64,000 bases of DNA from Methanosarcinales archaeon Methan_01 (GTDB lineage Archaea > Halobacteriota > Methanosarcinia > Methanotrichales > Methanotrichaceae). This document shows positions 26,366 through 35,842 of the stretch, piece after piece. A program made the translations under genes and the position numbers. Position 1 is the stretch's first letter. Every line of letters begins with the position of its first letter. The stretch lies in the NCBI GenBank assembly GCA_001602645.1, contig LUYE01000048.1:1-64000 (forward strand), written 5' to 3'. A model generated the notes under the pieces. It did no database searches. It worked only from the letters and a program-made list of their open reading frames with translations, and was not told where the DNA came from.

Positions 26366-26974
26366 GCGATAAAAGGCGAGGTATCCTATCGAGAGAAAGG
26401 GCGAGATCCCCTCCTGGTCGAAGGTGTGGTGAAACGCTGTAATCCGTTCGTCGAGACCGAGCCTCCTCAGGGGGCCCTGCACGTTCCCGATGAGCCGCAT
26501 ATTATCTCTCCAGATTGAAGATGAAGAAACTCGAGGGCAAACCCATGATCCTAGATACTATCCCACCATATCGAGTCACATCTTGTGCTATCGGATCTGA
26601 TCCTGACCTCATCCTTCCACTCCATCCCTTCCGCTCTATTCCTCCAGCTCCGCAGATTACCTTTTTAGGAGGGCGTAAAGCTATGCCGGGCGCGTCTTGT
26701 TGGGCACAGATCCAAAATCGCCCAAAAGATCGGGAGAAGTTGGGCCCTCTGATTGGCCGGGATGTCATCGGTCGTCGCCAGATTGATACGGCAAAGGAGT
26801 TTGGTTTTTCTTTAATCAGACCGGAACATATCGGATAAGCTCTTTTCATAACCCATATGATACTTTATCAAATCCATTTATAAATTCCTGGGGCATATTC
26901 TGCATCGTCGGATAACTCGGGCGCGTTGATGGTCAATCCTAGACGCGAAATTGGAAGTCAATTGGTGGTACATA
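26366..26974. other. intergenic region upstream of amt2
   Basis: About 600 bp with no convincing gene. The part at 26370-26500 has coding-like composition on both strands, for example GNVQGPLRRLGLDERITAFH on the minus strand. It lacks a ribosome site or a recognisable family and may be a decayed gene end. The right end holds the amt2 operator and promoter. Confidence 0.45.
26845..26885 (+). promoter_or_regulatory. amt2 promoter with conserved operator
   Basis: TCATAACCC (26846-26854) is followed, at the same 12-bp offset as in amt1, by TGATACTTTATCA (26858-26870), here a perfect TGATA-CTT-TATCA inverted repeat. The TATA box TTTATAAAT follows at about 26877-26885. It matches the amt1 block at 27 of 30 positions. 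The shared sequence stops at the promoter, so it is conserved regulation and not a general duplication. Confidence 0.72.
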
Positions 26975-28177
26975 ATGGTTCTTGACAGCGGCGATACAGC
27001 CTGGATCCTGGTCTCGACGGCGATGGTGATGCTGATGATCCCAGGAGTCGGGCTCTTCTACGGAGGCCTCGTCCGAAAGAAGGACGTCGTCTCCATGATC
27101 GGCCTATCCTTCCTGGCCCTGGCCCTGGTCAGCGTCCAGTGGGTGCTGGTCGGCTACAGCCTCTCCTTCGGGACGGACATAATGGGCTTCATCGGCGGCC
27201 TCGACTTCGTGGGCCTCCGGGGCGTGGGGATGGACTCCGGGGATGGGACGATCCCCGCCCTCCTCTTCATGGCCTTCCAGCTCGTCTTCGCGGGGATCAC
27301 CCTCGCGATCATAACCTCCGCCGTCGCCGAGAGGGTGAGGATCGGCTCCTTCATCGTCTTCGGCATCCTCTGGACGACCCTCGTCTACGACCCCCTCGCC
27401 CACTGGGCCTGGGGCGGCGGCTGGGCGAGCCAGCTCGGGGCCTTAGACTTCGCCGGAGGGACCGTCGTCCACATCAGCTCCGGCTTCGGCGCCCTAGCCA
27501 TGGCCCTGGTCATCGGGAAGAGGATCGGGTTTGGCGACTACGACATGGAGCCCCACAGCATCCCCATGACGATGCTCGGATCCGCCCTCCTCTGGTTCGG
27601 TTGGTTTGGGTTCAACGCCGGATCCGCCCTCGCCGCCGACGGCCTGGCCGCTAGCGCCTTCGTCGTGACGAACACCTCCGCCGCCGCCGGAGCCCTGGCC
27701 TGGCTCTTCGCCTCCTGGGTGAGGGGAAAGCCGAGCGCCCTCGGGATGGTGAGCGGAGGGATAGCGGGGCTCGTCGCCATAACCCCGGCGGCGGGGTTCG
27801 TCGACCCCCTCTCATCCCTGGTCATAGGAGCGGTCGCCGGGGTCCTCTGCTACAGAGCCCTCCTCTTCCGGGTCGGCCGGGGCCTCGACGAGAGCCTCGA
27901 CGCCTGGGCGGTCCACGGCGTCGGCGGCCTCTGGGGCGCCATCGCCACGGGGATCTTCGCCGTCGAGGCCGTCGGCGGGCACTCTGGCCTCCTTCAGGGG
28001 AACGTCGACCAGCTGATTGCCCAGGTGATCGGCGCCGTCGCCGCGGTAGCATACGCCTTCGTCGTCACCTACGCCCTGGCGCGGGCCGTCGACGCGACGA
28101 TGGGGCTGCGGGTCTCTGAGAACGAGGAGTACGTCGGCCTCGACATATCCCAGCACGGAGAGAAGGCCTATGCCTAG
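26975..28177 (+). CDS. amt: ammonium transporter Amt (amt2)
   Basis: Second Amt/Rh-family ammonium channel, 400 residues, with eleven predicted helices and no signal peptide, unlike amt1. Pore histidines lie in VVHISSG and [10 protein letters not shown]; the signature [16 protein letters not shown] is near the N-terminus. The C-terminal tail ([23 protein letters not shown]) is the GlnK contact region. The ATG at 26975 is preferred over the TTG at 26951 because GGTGGT lies five bases before it. glnK2 follows after 55 bp. Confidence 0.94.
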   Translation: MVLDSGDTAWILVSTAMVMLMIPGVGLFYGGLVRKKDVVSMIGLSFLALALVSVQWVLVGYSLSFGTDIMGFIGGLDFVGLRGVGMDSGDGTIPALLFMAFQLVFAGITLAIITSAVAERVRIGSFIVFGILWTTLVYDPLAHWAWGGGWASQLGALDFAGGTVVHISSGFGALAMALVIGKRIGFGDYDMEPHSIPMTMLGSALLWFGWFGFNAGSALAADGLAASAFVVTNTSAAAGALAWLFASWVRGKPSALGMVSGGIAGLVAITPAAGFVDPLSSLVIGAVAGVLCYRALLFRVGRGLDESLDAWAVHGVGGLWGAIATGIFAVEAVGGHSGLLQGNVDQLIAQVIGAVAAVAYAFVVTYALARAVDATMGLRVSENEEYVGLDISQHGEKAYA

Positions 28178-28226
28178 CGGAGAGATAGGTGGGAAGAATA
28201 CCGGAGATCCGATTGGATAGAGGTGA

Positions 28227-28562
<336 letters not shown>

Positions 28563-28692
28563 AGGCCAACCTTGCAACCTTCCTCCATCCTCCTTTCCTT
28601 TATAGATGCCATCTATTGAGCAGATCCGATCTCTCTTCTTCCACCTCCACCTGGTCCAAAAATCCCTATGAAGGGATCGGCCGTCTATCCCC

Positions 28693-30828
28693 CTATCGAG
28701 GTCGCTGCCAGATCCCCATCCTCTTCTGGACGGGGGTCACCTTCGGCTCGGGGGGTACCGGGGGGTTCTTCAGGGAGACCGAGGGGTCGCCGTAGAGGTT
28801 CATGACGTACCAGTTCATCGTCGTCTCGCTGGAAGTCCCGGGGTAGACGGTCCCTTTCGCCTGGTAGAGGGCGTCGCCGGCGGCAAGCTCCTGGACCTGC
28901 CTGTTCACGTACTCGTATCCGAGCCCCGAGTTTGAGGGGCTACCGTCGAAGGTGCCGTAAGCTTGATTGACGTAGTACCAGGAGACCCTCGTCGCCGAGA
29001 CGGTCCCGATCCCGCCGTTCTTCAGGATGGAGTAGGCGAGGTTATTGGTCGTCTCGGGCTCGGCGTTGAGGCAGGAGCACTGATAGGTGAAGGAGGGGTG
29101 GGCGTCGTCGAGGCTGGCACTCTGACTGCTTTCGAAGAGGAGACCACCATTGCATCCGGAATAGCCTATGGACGCCGCCGTCGGGCTCCCATGGCCCCAC
29201 CAGCAGACGATCCCGTAGTCGCCGGCGGCCCACCGGTCCCTCACCGCCGTCCCTCCGTGGAGCTCCTCCTCGCTATCATACTTGGAGTCTGCACACGATC
29301 CGACCGTCCCCTGCTGGTACATCCGCCAGGAGAAGTAGCCTCCGGGGTTGAGATAATCGTCCCGCATCTGCTCGCTGAGGCGGGCCCCATCGGTCGACGA
29401 GTCGCTGAAGGCCATGGGGAGGAGGGCAGACTTCCGCCAGTCGGTGCTGGAGGAGAGCTCGTAGAGGATGATCTTCTGGAGGATCCCGTCGAGGGTCTGG
29501 TAGTCGGCGTCGTATACGGGGATCCTGCCGACGTAGACCTCGGGGGTGAAGTCGACGCCGCCGGCGACGGGATAATCCTTCCCAGACCCCCACTGGCCGT
29601 AGATCTGGTCGCCGTTCTTGTCCCAGTTCCCGGTGAGGTCGGCGTAGAAGTAGTCGGTCGGTGCATCGCGGTAGGTCGTCGCCGTCCGCCTCGGCCAGCA
29701 CATCTTCATGGGGATGTCGCCCTCGCCGCTCTCGAAGGGTCGGGGATCGCCAACAAGAAGGACGTACTTTATCCCCAGGGAGGCGTAGTTCTCCTTCAGC
29801 CACTGGCGGATCTTCTCTGCCCTGTTGTTCGGGGCCTGGCCCGTCAGGGGCAAAAAGTCGCTCTCGGTGACCACGAGGACGCTGTACCCGAGCCGCTCCT
29901 TGTGGGCGATGAAGTCGTCGAGCTTTCCGCTCCCCGCGACGATGGCGCTGGTGGTGATGATGACGTAATCGTAAGCCGCTCCCGCCCGCGCCTCGAGCCG
30001 ATCATCCTCGGCCTCGGGGTACCAGGGCCTCCCGTCCTCGTAGTTGTCGAAGAGCGTGGAGGCGACCTCGTCCATGACCGCGTCCGCCGCAAGGGTATTA
30101 TCTAAGGGCTCGGGGGAGGATCGATAGCTGATCTCGACGACGCAGCTCTTGACGAGGGTGAGCCTCTTTGAGACGGGGTTGTACTGGAGGGGGAAGAAGT
30201 CGACCCTCGCAAACTTCCACTTCCTCATCTCGGAGTAGGGGAGGAGGACGGCGAACGGCTCCGGGTAATTTTCGTCCCTCTCGTAGACGGCGAGGTTCCT
30301 GCCGTCGACGATCGTCTTTCCCAGGCCCCAGTATTCGGCCCAGGCCACCCCACCAAATTCGTCGTCGGCGGGGGCAGGGGCGAGGGGCCCCACCGGCCCG
30401 ATCTCGTACGTCCCCTCCAGGACCTGGACCTCTTGGGAGACGACCTCCATCGAGAGCTCCGACCCGACGGCCTCGGGCGGCACGAGGATGTTGTAGACCC
30501 GGTGGACGAGCAGGGGGTCCCCCGGGGAGGTGGTGGAGGCGAAGCCCTCCATCGCCACGACGTCGAACCCCTCCCCGTCTTCGGCGATGGATAGCTCCCC
30601 CGCCTCCAGGACGATCCGGACCTTCCCACCCGACAGATCCGAATCTGACGGCGGTTCTGGTCCTACCGGAGATGGCCCCCCGTCCTCCGGGGCCGATAGG
30701 CCGACGAGGCTCAGTAGGAATATGACCGCGATGACGCCGACGATGGCGGGACGAAAACCGGTGGGCGCCCTCCGGGGCGTCAGCCCGCCGTCCCTCGAAC
30801 CCTGAACTCCATTAGAATCACCTGGCAT
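28693..30828 (-). CDS. exported C25 (gingipain-like) cysteine peptidase
   Basis: 711 residues with an N-terminal membrane segment (PAIVGVIAVIFLLSLVGLSAP, about 28-48). A ~230-residue propeptide/beta region follows, then a caspase-like peptidase_C25 domain from about residue 285: YDYVIITTSAI, IKYVLLVGDPRPF, DYFYADLTGNWD, VYVGRIPVYDADY. The catalytic His is in WWGHGS (about 544) and the Cys in QCSCLNAE (about 584). The C-terminal part has the usual NWYVMNLYGDPSVSLK ending. It probably acts outside the membrane on surface proteins. Nothing links it to its neighbours except that the next minus-strand genes also encode exported proteins. Confidence 0.88.
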   Translation of the reverse strand: MPGDSNGVQGSRDGGLTPRRAPTGFRPAIVGVIAVIFLLSLVGLSAPEDGGPSPVGPEPPSDSDLSGGKVRIVLEAGELSIAEDGEGFDVVAMEGFASTTSPGDPLLVHRVYNILVPPEAVGSELSMEVVSQEVQVLEGTYEIGPVGPLAPAPADDEFGGVAWAEYWGLGKTIVDGRNLAVYERDENYPEPFAVLLPYSEMRKWKFARVDFFPLQYNPVSKRLTLVKSCVVEISYRSSPEPLDNTLAADAVMDEVASTLFDNYEDGRPWYPEAEDDRLEARAGAAYDYVIITTSAIVAGSGKLDDFIAHKERLGYSVLVVTESDFLPLTGQAPNNRAEKIRQWLKENYASLGIKYVLLVGDPRPFESGEGDIPMKMCWPRRTATTYRDAPTDYFYADLTGNWDKNGDQIYGQWGSGKDYPVAGGVDFTPEVYVGRIPVYDADYQTLDGILQKIILYELSSSTDWRKSALLPMAFSDSSTDGARLSEQMRDDYLNPGGYFSWRMYQQGTVGSCADSKYDSEEELHGGTAVRDRWAAGDYGIVCWWGHGSPTAASIGYSGCNGGLLFESSQSASLDDAHPSFTYQCSCLNAEPETTNNLAYSILKNGGIGTVSATRVSWYYVNQAYGTFDGSPSNSGLGYEYVNRQVQELAAGDALYQAKGTVYPGTSSETTMNWYVMNLYGDPSVSLKNPPVPPEPKVTPVQKRMGIWQRPR

Positions 30829-31169
30829 GAAGAGAACCCCCTTCTACTTTTGCCCGATCACGCTTATAGCTCGGCGATGAGCTCCGATCCGGTCATCGAT
30901 GCCCAAAAAATCAGGCCGAGGGACTCCCTTCAGGCACGGGTTTCATCGGGGCCGAACGGATCGATCTCTACTTATATCCAGGGGCTTCGGATAAATAGAC
31001 TTTCCTTCTGGCCGTCTCCGGGATTCAGGGCGACCACAACTGGGTCATTCGAAGGCGCGGGCGGGGAGGCTCCAGTGGCTGAGGAGCAAGGTCGGTGGAG
31101 GCACCGGATTGATTCGACATTTCTGGTAAAGAATGTATATAAAGATATTATTCTAGTATGCTCACACCC
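30829..31169. other. intergenic region upstream of the C25 peptidase, no gene
   Basis: 341 bp between the end of the hydrolase gene and the start of the C25 peptidase gene, both on the minus strand. It should contain the peptidase promoter, for instance CTATTTATCC at about 30990-30999 read on the minus strand. An AT-rich TATATAAAG near 31136-31144 points the other way, but no rightward gene follows. No RNA gene is recognised. Confidence 0.45.
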
Positions 31170-32150
31170 TCATCCTCCACCCAGAAATCCCACCACCGCC
31201 TCCACCGTCTCCTCCGGATGGCTGATCCAGAAGAGGTGCCCCGCCCCCTCGATGATGCGAAGCTCCGCGCCGGGGATCTTCTCTGCCAGAATCAAACCGT
31301 TCTCCGGCGGGATCAGGATGTCGGAGTCGCCGGCCATGACCAGCGTCGGGGCGCGGATCTCTTCGAGCCGGTCGCCGATATCGAAGGCCCGGTAGGCGGC
31401 CAGCTGCGCCCGGTAGGCCTCGAGGCTGCTCGGGTGGGCCATATTCGCCTGGATCTTCCGCTCGACGATATCCGGATGAGCGTCGATGAACTCTTGGGGA
31501 TACCCAGCGGGGGCGGACCACCAGAGCGCCTCGTGGAGCGTCAGGTCGAGCCGCGGCTCAAGGTATGCCTGAACCTCCGGGGGCGCGCAGACCGAGGCCT
31601 CGCCCCCGGGGCTGGTGGCGCCGAGGATCAGCCTGCCGATCCGCTCCGGATGGCGGACGGCCATCTCCTGGGCGATCATCCCTCCCATGGAGACGCCGAA
31701 GACGTCAGCCCGCCCGATCTCCAGAGCGTCGAGGAGGCCGACGGCGTCCTCGGCCATCTCCTCGATGGAATAGGGGCCGGGGGGCTGCTCGCTCCGGCCA
31801 GAGCCCCGGTTGTCGAAGGCGATCACCGAGCGGCCCTCGGCCAGCCTCTCCGGCAGGACCCACCCCCAGTCGAGGACGTGGCCGCCGAGGCCCATGATCA
31901 GGAGGAGGGGCTCACCCTCGCCAGAAATCTCGTAATACAATCTTATCCCACCCACCGTGACCTCGCCGCTCGCCTCGGAGGAGGCTTCGCCACCCTTCAC
32001 CATACCGGAGGCCTCCGCCGCAGAGGCCGAGGAGAGGAGGACCAGAGCGAAGACGGCGGCGGCGATCGCCAGGGCCGGGGATGGGCCAGGCGATCTGAAC
32101 CGAGACGGTCCGAGGAAGCTCATGCCTGGGATCGCCTTCTTCAAAGCCAT
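31170..32150 (-). CDS. exported alpha/beta-fold hydrolase
   Basis: 326 residues: a signal peptide (about 26-46, PALAIAAAVFALVLLSSASA), then an alpha/beta-hydrolase domain with oxyanion-hole strand LLLIMGLGGH, nucleophile Ser in GVSMGGM (about residue 173), Asp in AGDSDILIPP and His in GAGHLFWISHPE. The order and spacing fit the 3-oxoadipate enol-lactonase/esterase type, but no substrate can be named. The gene lies 27 bp downstream of the C45 gene and may be cotranscribed with it. Confidence 0.87.
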   Translation of the reverse strand: MALKKAIPGMSFLGPSRFRSPGPSPALAIAAAVFALVLLSSASAAEASGMVKGGEASSEASGEVTVGGIRLYYEISGEGEPLLLIMGLGGHVLDWGWVLPERLAEGRSVIAFDNRGSGRSEQPPGPYSIEEMAEDAVGLLDALEIGRADVFGVSMGGMIAQEMAVRHPERIGRLILGATSPGGEASVCAPPEVQAYLEPRLDLTLHEALWWSAPAGYPQEFIDAHPDIVERKIQANMAHPSSLEAYRAQLAAYRAFDIGDRLEEIRAPTLVMAGDSDILIPPENGLILAEKIPGAELRIIEGAGHLFWISHPEETVEAVVGFLGGG

Positions 32151-32177
32151 AAATCTCTTTCTCCGAAGAGAGGCCGG

Positions 32178-33617
32178 TCAGGGGACCTCGTCCAGGAGGT
32201 CGTGGAGGTTGAAGTGCTCAAAGCCGCCCCGCTGCGCCGGAAAGCCCCGGATCGCCAGCCACAGGTCCCCGCCCTCGGGGCGGGCGACGAGGGACCACAT
32301 GTTGGCGATGTGGGCCTTGAAGGCCCCGACCGGCTCCCTCGCCCGGTAGGCGAAGTCGGGGTAGAGGGCAGAGATGGTGCAGAGGATGTTGTTCGTCCAG
32401 GAGGGAAAGCCCTCCGGCCGGACCATCCGGGTGTAGGGGTCGTAGCGGTCGCTGAGGATCTCGATGGCCACCTCGGGGGTGATCTCGCCGTAGTGGTCGT
32501 GGATCAGCTGGCCGTACCTCTCAAACCTGCTGGGAGCCTGGACGAAGAAGTTGTACGGGTCCCGGAGGCCCGCCTGCCATCTATCGATGGTGGAGACGTC
32601 GGATAGCCCGTTGACGGGGGCCTGGTCCCTCACCATGTTGTACCCCGAGTAGCCCATCCAGCCGGGGTAGCAGTTGGAGTGGTTCGTCTGCCAGAGGGCT
32701 TCGACCCCGTCCATGGGATGGCGGACGCAGACCCTCTTTGAGGAGGTCTCGACGACCGCCGCCTCTCTTGCGACGCCATCGGCGACGTGGTAGGCGATCC
32801 CGGCACACCGGGGATATTCCCTCAATATTCTGACGGCGTCGTCGACGGTCTTCGCCCGGGTCAGAAGAAGGCGGGTGAAGACCGCGATGCCGCAGCCGGC
32901 CATCGTCTCGTGGCGCATCGAGCTGAGCTGGGTCATCATCTCAAACCCCGCCTCATTGACGCCTCCATCTAGGCCGATCATCCCCGGATAGGTCATGAAG
33001 ACGTGGCCGAACCCGTCGTCGGGAGCGGCGACCACCATCATCCGGCATTCGAGCTGGCCGGGCATGTTGAAGTTGTCCTCGTTCTTCCCGAAGATCAGCT
33101 CGCCTCCCCCCCCGGCCCCCTCGTCCCAGGCGGAGAAGCTGCTGCACCCCCCTGCAGGCGGTGCCAGGGGCGCAGGCCCCTCCCTATCCCCCTCATCGGC
33201 AACACCGCCGCCGTCTGGGCCGGGGCTGCAACTCCAAAAGTTCGGATGGCAGTAGATGCACCACTGGTCGTAGTTGGTGTTCCACAGGAGGATCTCCTCG
33301 AGGGTCGCCCTTCCGCCGCCGTCCCGGACTCCGTCGGCGATCCCCTCCATCTCCACCTTGAGCTCCTTCGGAAGATGCGGCTCGGCCCTCCTCTGGCCGA
33401 TCCACAGCATCTCCTCCGCCCGGTCGAGCTCCGAGTCGGCCTGGAGGGCGACGTAGGCGGCTGTGGCCGGAAGCGTCGTCTTCACCATCAGGTCGATCTC
33501 CTTCGCCAGCAACCGGCCGTGCTGGTAGCCCATCTCGTAGGGGCTCCCGGCGAGGCGGAGGATCTTCACCCCCCTCTCCACTTTCAGCTCCGCCTTTTCC
33601 ATCGCCTCATATCTCAT
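32178..33617 (-). CDS. C45-type autoproteolytic acyltransferase/hydrolase
   Basis: 479 residues of the Ntn-hydrolase superfamily, related to acyl-CoA:6-aminopenicillanate acyltransferase and phospholipase-B-like enzymes. The start motif (SPYEMGYQHGRLLAKEI) and the self-cleavage point GGCSSFSAW are present. Cys at about residue 160 is both cleavage site and N-terminal nucleophile of the mature chain, and LIFGKNEDN follows it as in the family. There is a long Gly/Pro-rich linker just before the cleavage site. No signal peptide is evident, so it may be cytoplasmic. Likely substrates are amides or lipids. An internal start at residue 6 is possible. Confidence 0.85.
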   Translation of the reverse strand: MRYEAMEKAELKVERGVKILRLAGSPYEMGYQHGRLLAKEIDLMVKTTLPATAAYVALQADSELDRAEEMLWIGQRRAEPHLPKELKVEMEGIADGVRDGGGRATLEEILLWNTNYDQWCIYCHPNFWSCSPGPDGGGVADEGDREGPAPLAPPAGGCSSFSAWDEGAGGGGELIFGKNEDNFNMPGQLECRMMVVAAPDDGFGHVFMTYPGMIGLDGGVNEAGFEMMTQLSSMRHETMAGCGIAVFTRLLLTRAKTVDDAVRILREYPRCAGIAYHVADGVAREAAVVETSSKRVCVRHPMDGVEALWQTNHSNCYPGWMGYSGYNMVRDQAPVNGLSDVSTIDRWQAGLRDPYNFFVQAPSRFERYGQLIHDHYGEITPEVAIEILSDRYDPYTRMVRPEGFPSWTNNILCTISALYPDFAYRAREPVGAFKAHIANMWSLVARPEGGDLWLAIRGFPAQRGGFEHFNLHDLLDEVP

Positions 33618-33695
33618 ATCCGCCCCATCTCCCGATGAAGATCTCTCCTCCCCGCCTCGGCCCCGGCATAAAACCCCGGCCGTTTATAGGTCCCA

Positions 33696-35741
33696 TCAGA
33701 TCGCGCCATCGTCGAAGGTGGCATCAGGAGAGTGGAAATACCTGACGACGACGGACTCGGCCTCTGGATCCACCGATATCACCTGGAACTTGACGTAGCC
33801 GTCATGGCACCTGGCGACGATGGTATGCCCTTCCAGGAGAGGGGGTATCAGGGGCGATCTGTCCCATTCTGCAGGAACGGCTCTAACAGAAGCCAAATCG
33901 ACCGACCCCATGTCCCTGGTCTGGCTGACCCGGTTCTGATCGTCGAGATGGGTGTTCCTCCACCAGAGGTACCCGGCGTCCCGAGGATAATCCGGATGGT
34001 CTTCGGCGCTGGGCTGCCAGCTTATGATCTCTCCATCGAAGGTGGGGTATTCGCCGGTTTCACCCAAAGAGAAGTCGAACCCCGAATGGTTGAGGGCGGC
34101 CTCTCGATACGAAGTCGCCGTCCCACTGGCGTTACCAAAAGAGACCTCTTTCACCCCTTCGGACTTCGTTCCGACGGCTCCGCCCTCCTGAGGAGCGGAA
34201 CCTCTCGCCCCGAGGCCTCCGCCGACGGCCCGGAAGGAGTAGCCGACGTTGTGAGAGTTTCCCGCCAGGTCGGCGACGCCGATGTAGTACCAGCCGGGCC
34301 CGGGAGCTTCATATTTGAGGGTGGCCAGGTCCCCGGGGTTTGAGGCGTCCGCCCTGGTGATGAAGTTGAAGTTCTTCCCGTAGAGGTCGATCCTCGCCCT
34401 CATATCTTCGGGGACGGATTCGAGCTTCACCTCCAGGTCCCCTGGGCCCTCCATCCATATCTTGTAGAGGTCCACGTCCCCCGCCGGGAAGATTACTCCT
34501 CCTACAGCCTCGCTGGGGGTGATGGGGGCGGCGTCCCCTATCTCGCCGTTCGGCTCGTTTCCGTCTGTAACCTCCTCAAAGGAGGCGGCAAAGCTGTAAG
34601 GCTGGTTATGGGATTTGCCCGCCAGGTCGAGGATACCGATATGATATACCCCAGGATCTCTTATGTTGAGGGTGAGGGTCGTCCTGTCCCCCGGGTTTGA
34701 GGCGTCAATCCTCGTGATCCAGTTGAAGCTCTTGCCGTAGAGGTCGATCCTCGTCCTCATCTCCTCGGGGAGGTCGTTCAATTTCACCTCCAAGATTCCG
34801 GGGCTCGGCGCCTCGATCTTGAAGAAGTCTACGTCCCCCTTGGAAAAGATGCGCCCCTCTATCTGATCGCCGAAGGCGATGGCCACCGCATCCCCGATCT
34901 CGCCGTTCGGCTCGTTCTCGTCGATCACCGCCTCAAAGCCCGCTTTGAAGGCGTATGGGACGTGGTAGGAGCCTCCCGAGAGGTCGACGATCCCGATGTA
35001 GTAACATACCGGATACCATCCATAAGGATTGACCACGTCATGCTTCAGGGTCACCAGATCTCCGGGGTTCGATGCGTCTTTCCTGGTGATGAAGTTGAAG
35101 TTCTTCCCGTAGAGGTCGATCCTCGTCCTCATCCCCTCAGGGACGGATTGGGCCTTCACCTCCAGGATCCCAGGGCCGGTTACATAGACCTTGTAGATCT
35201 CCGCGTCCCCCTTCGGGAAGATGTACCCCTCGACGAGGTCGCCGAATCCGATGGATATGGCGTCCCCCGCCTCCCCGTTCGGCTCATTTACGTCGACGAC
35301 GGGCTCAAAGCCGAGATTGAAGGTGTACCCAGTATCGTGGGACTTCCCCACCAGGTCGACGATCCCGATGTAATACCGGCCCGGGTCTGCCAGATCGAGG
35401 GTCAGGGTCACCAGGTCTCCGGGGTTTGAGGCGTCAATCCTCGTGATCCAGTTGAAGTTCTTCCCGTAGAGGTCGATCCTCGCCCTCATCTCCTCGGGGA
35501 GGTCGTTCAATTTCACCTCCAGGATGCCGGGGGTGGCGACCTCAAAGCCGAAGAAGTCCAGATCCCCCGCCGGATTTATCGCCCCCGCCGCGGAACCGCC
35601 TGTGCTCATCCACGTGGCGTCTCCCAGCTCGCTGTTCGGCTCGTTGGGATCGATCTGACAGTATCCCGTCGTCGCCATCGTCAAAAATACAAAAGTTGCA
35701 TAGATCAGCCCAGGGGCTGATCGTCGGAGAGTTCCCATCAT
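33696..35741 (-). CDS. exported protein with four PPC-type repeats
   Basis: 681 residues: a signal peptide (LIYATFVFLTMATTGYC), then four ~120-residue beta-sandwich repeats starting DPNEPN / DVNEPN / DENEPN / DGNEPN and containing RIDLYGKNFNWITR-type strands. This is the pre-peptidase C-terminal (PPC) domain pattern. A unique C-terminal ~170 residues (DGEIISWQPSAEDHPDY; WWRNTHLD) follows, with no recognised family. The repeats are very similar at the DNA level, with near-identical blocks around 34680-34790 and 35400-35520. That implies recent duplication or gene conversion. It is probably a surface adhesion or binding protein. Confidence 0.83.
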   Translation of the reverse strand: MMGTLRRSAPGLIYATFVFLTMATTGYCQIDPNEPNSELGDATWMSTGGSAAGAINPAGDLDFFGFEVATPGILEVKLNDLPEEMRARIDLYGKNFNWITRIDASNPGDLVTLTLDLADPGRYYIGIVDLVGKSHDTGYTFNLGFEPVVDVNEPNGEAGDAISIGFGDLVEGYIFPKGDAEIYKVYVTGPGILEVKAQSVPEGMRTRIDLYGKNFNFITRKDASNPGDLVTLKHDVVNPYGWYPVCYYIGIVDLSGGSYHVPYAFKAGFEAVIDENEPNGEIGDAVAIAFGDQIEGRIFSKGDVDFFKIEAPSPGILEVKLNDLPEEMRTRIDLYGKSFNWITRIDASNPGDRTTLTLNIRDPGVYHIGILDLAGKSHNQPYSFAASFEEVTDGNEPNGEIGDAAPITPSEAVGGVIFPAGDVDLYKIWMEGPGDLEVKLESVPEDMRARIDLYGKNFNFITRADASNPGDLATLKYEAPGPGWYYIGVADLAGNSHNVGYSFRAVGGGLGARGSAPQEGGAVGTKSEGVKEVSFGNASGTATSYREAALNHSGFDFSLGETGEYPTFDGEIISWQPSAEDHPDYPRDAGYLWWRNTHLDDQNRVSQTRDMGSVDLASVRAVPAEWDRSPLIPPLLEGHTIVARCHDGYVKFQVISVDPEAESVVVRYFHSPDATFDDGAI

Positions 35742-35842
35742 GTCAAATAACTATCTCCGGGAAGTGCCAAAAAGTTTGCGGGATGGGGAGGAGGTGGGGA
35801 CCAAGGGCGGACCGCCCCTCTAAGGGGGTCCGCCTCCGATGC

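Noticed and set aside
25772..26500. 242-residue minus-strand frame antisense to the RHH regulator
   Set aside because: Most of it is the shadow of the RHH gene on the opposite strand. Only the 26366-26500 part is outside, and no start signal or family supports it.
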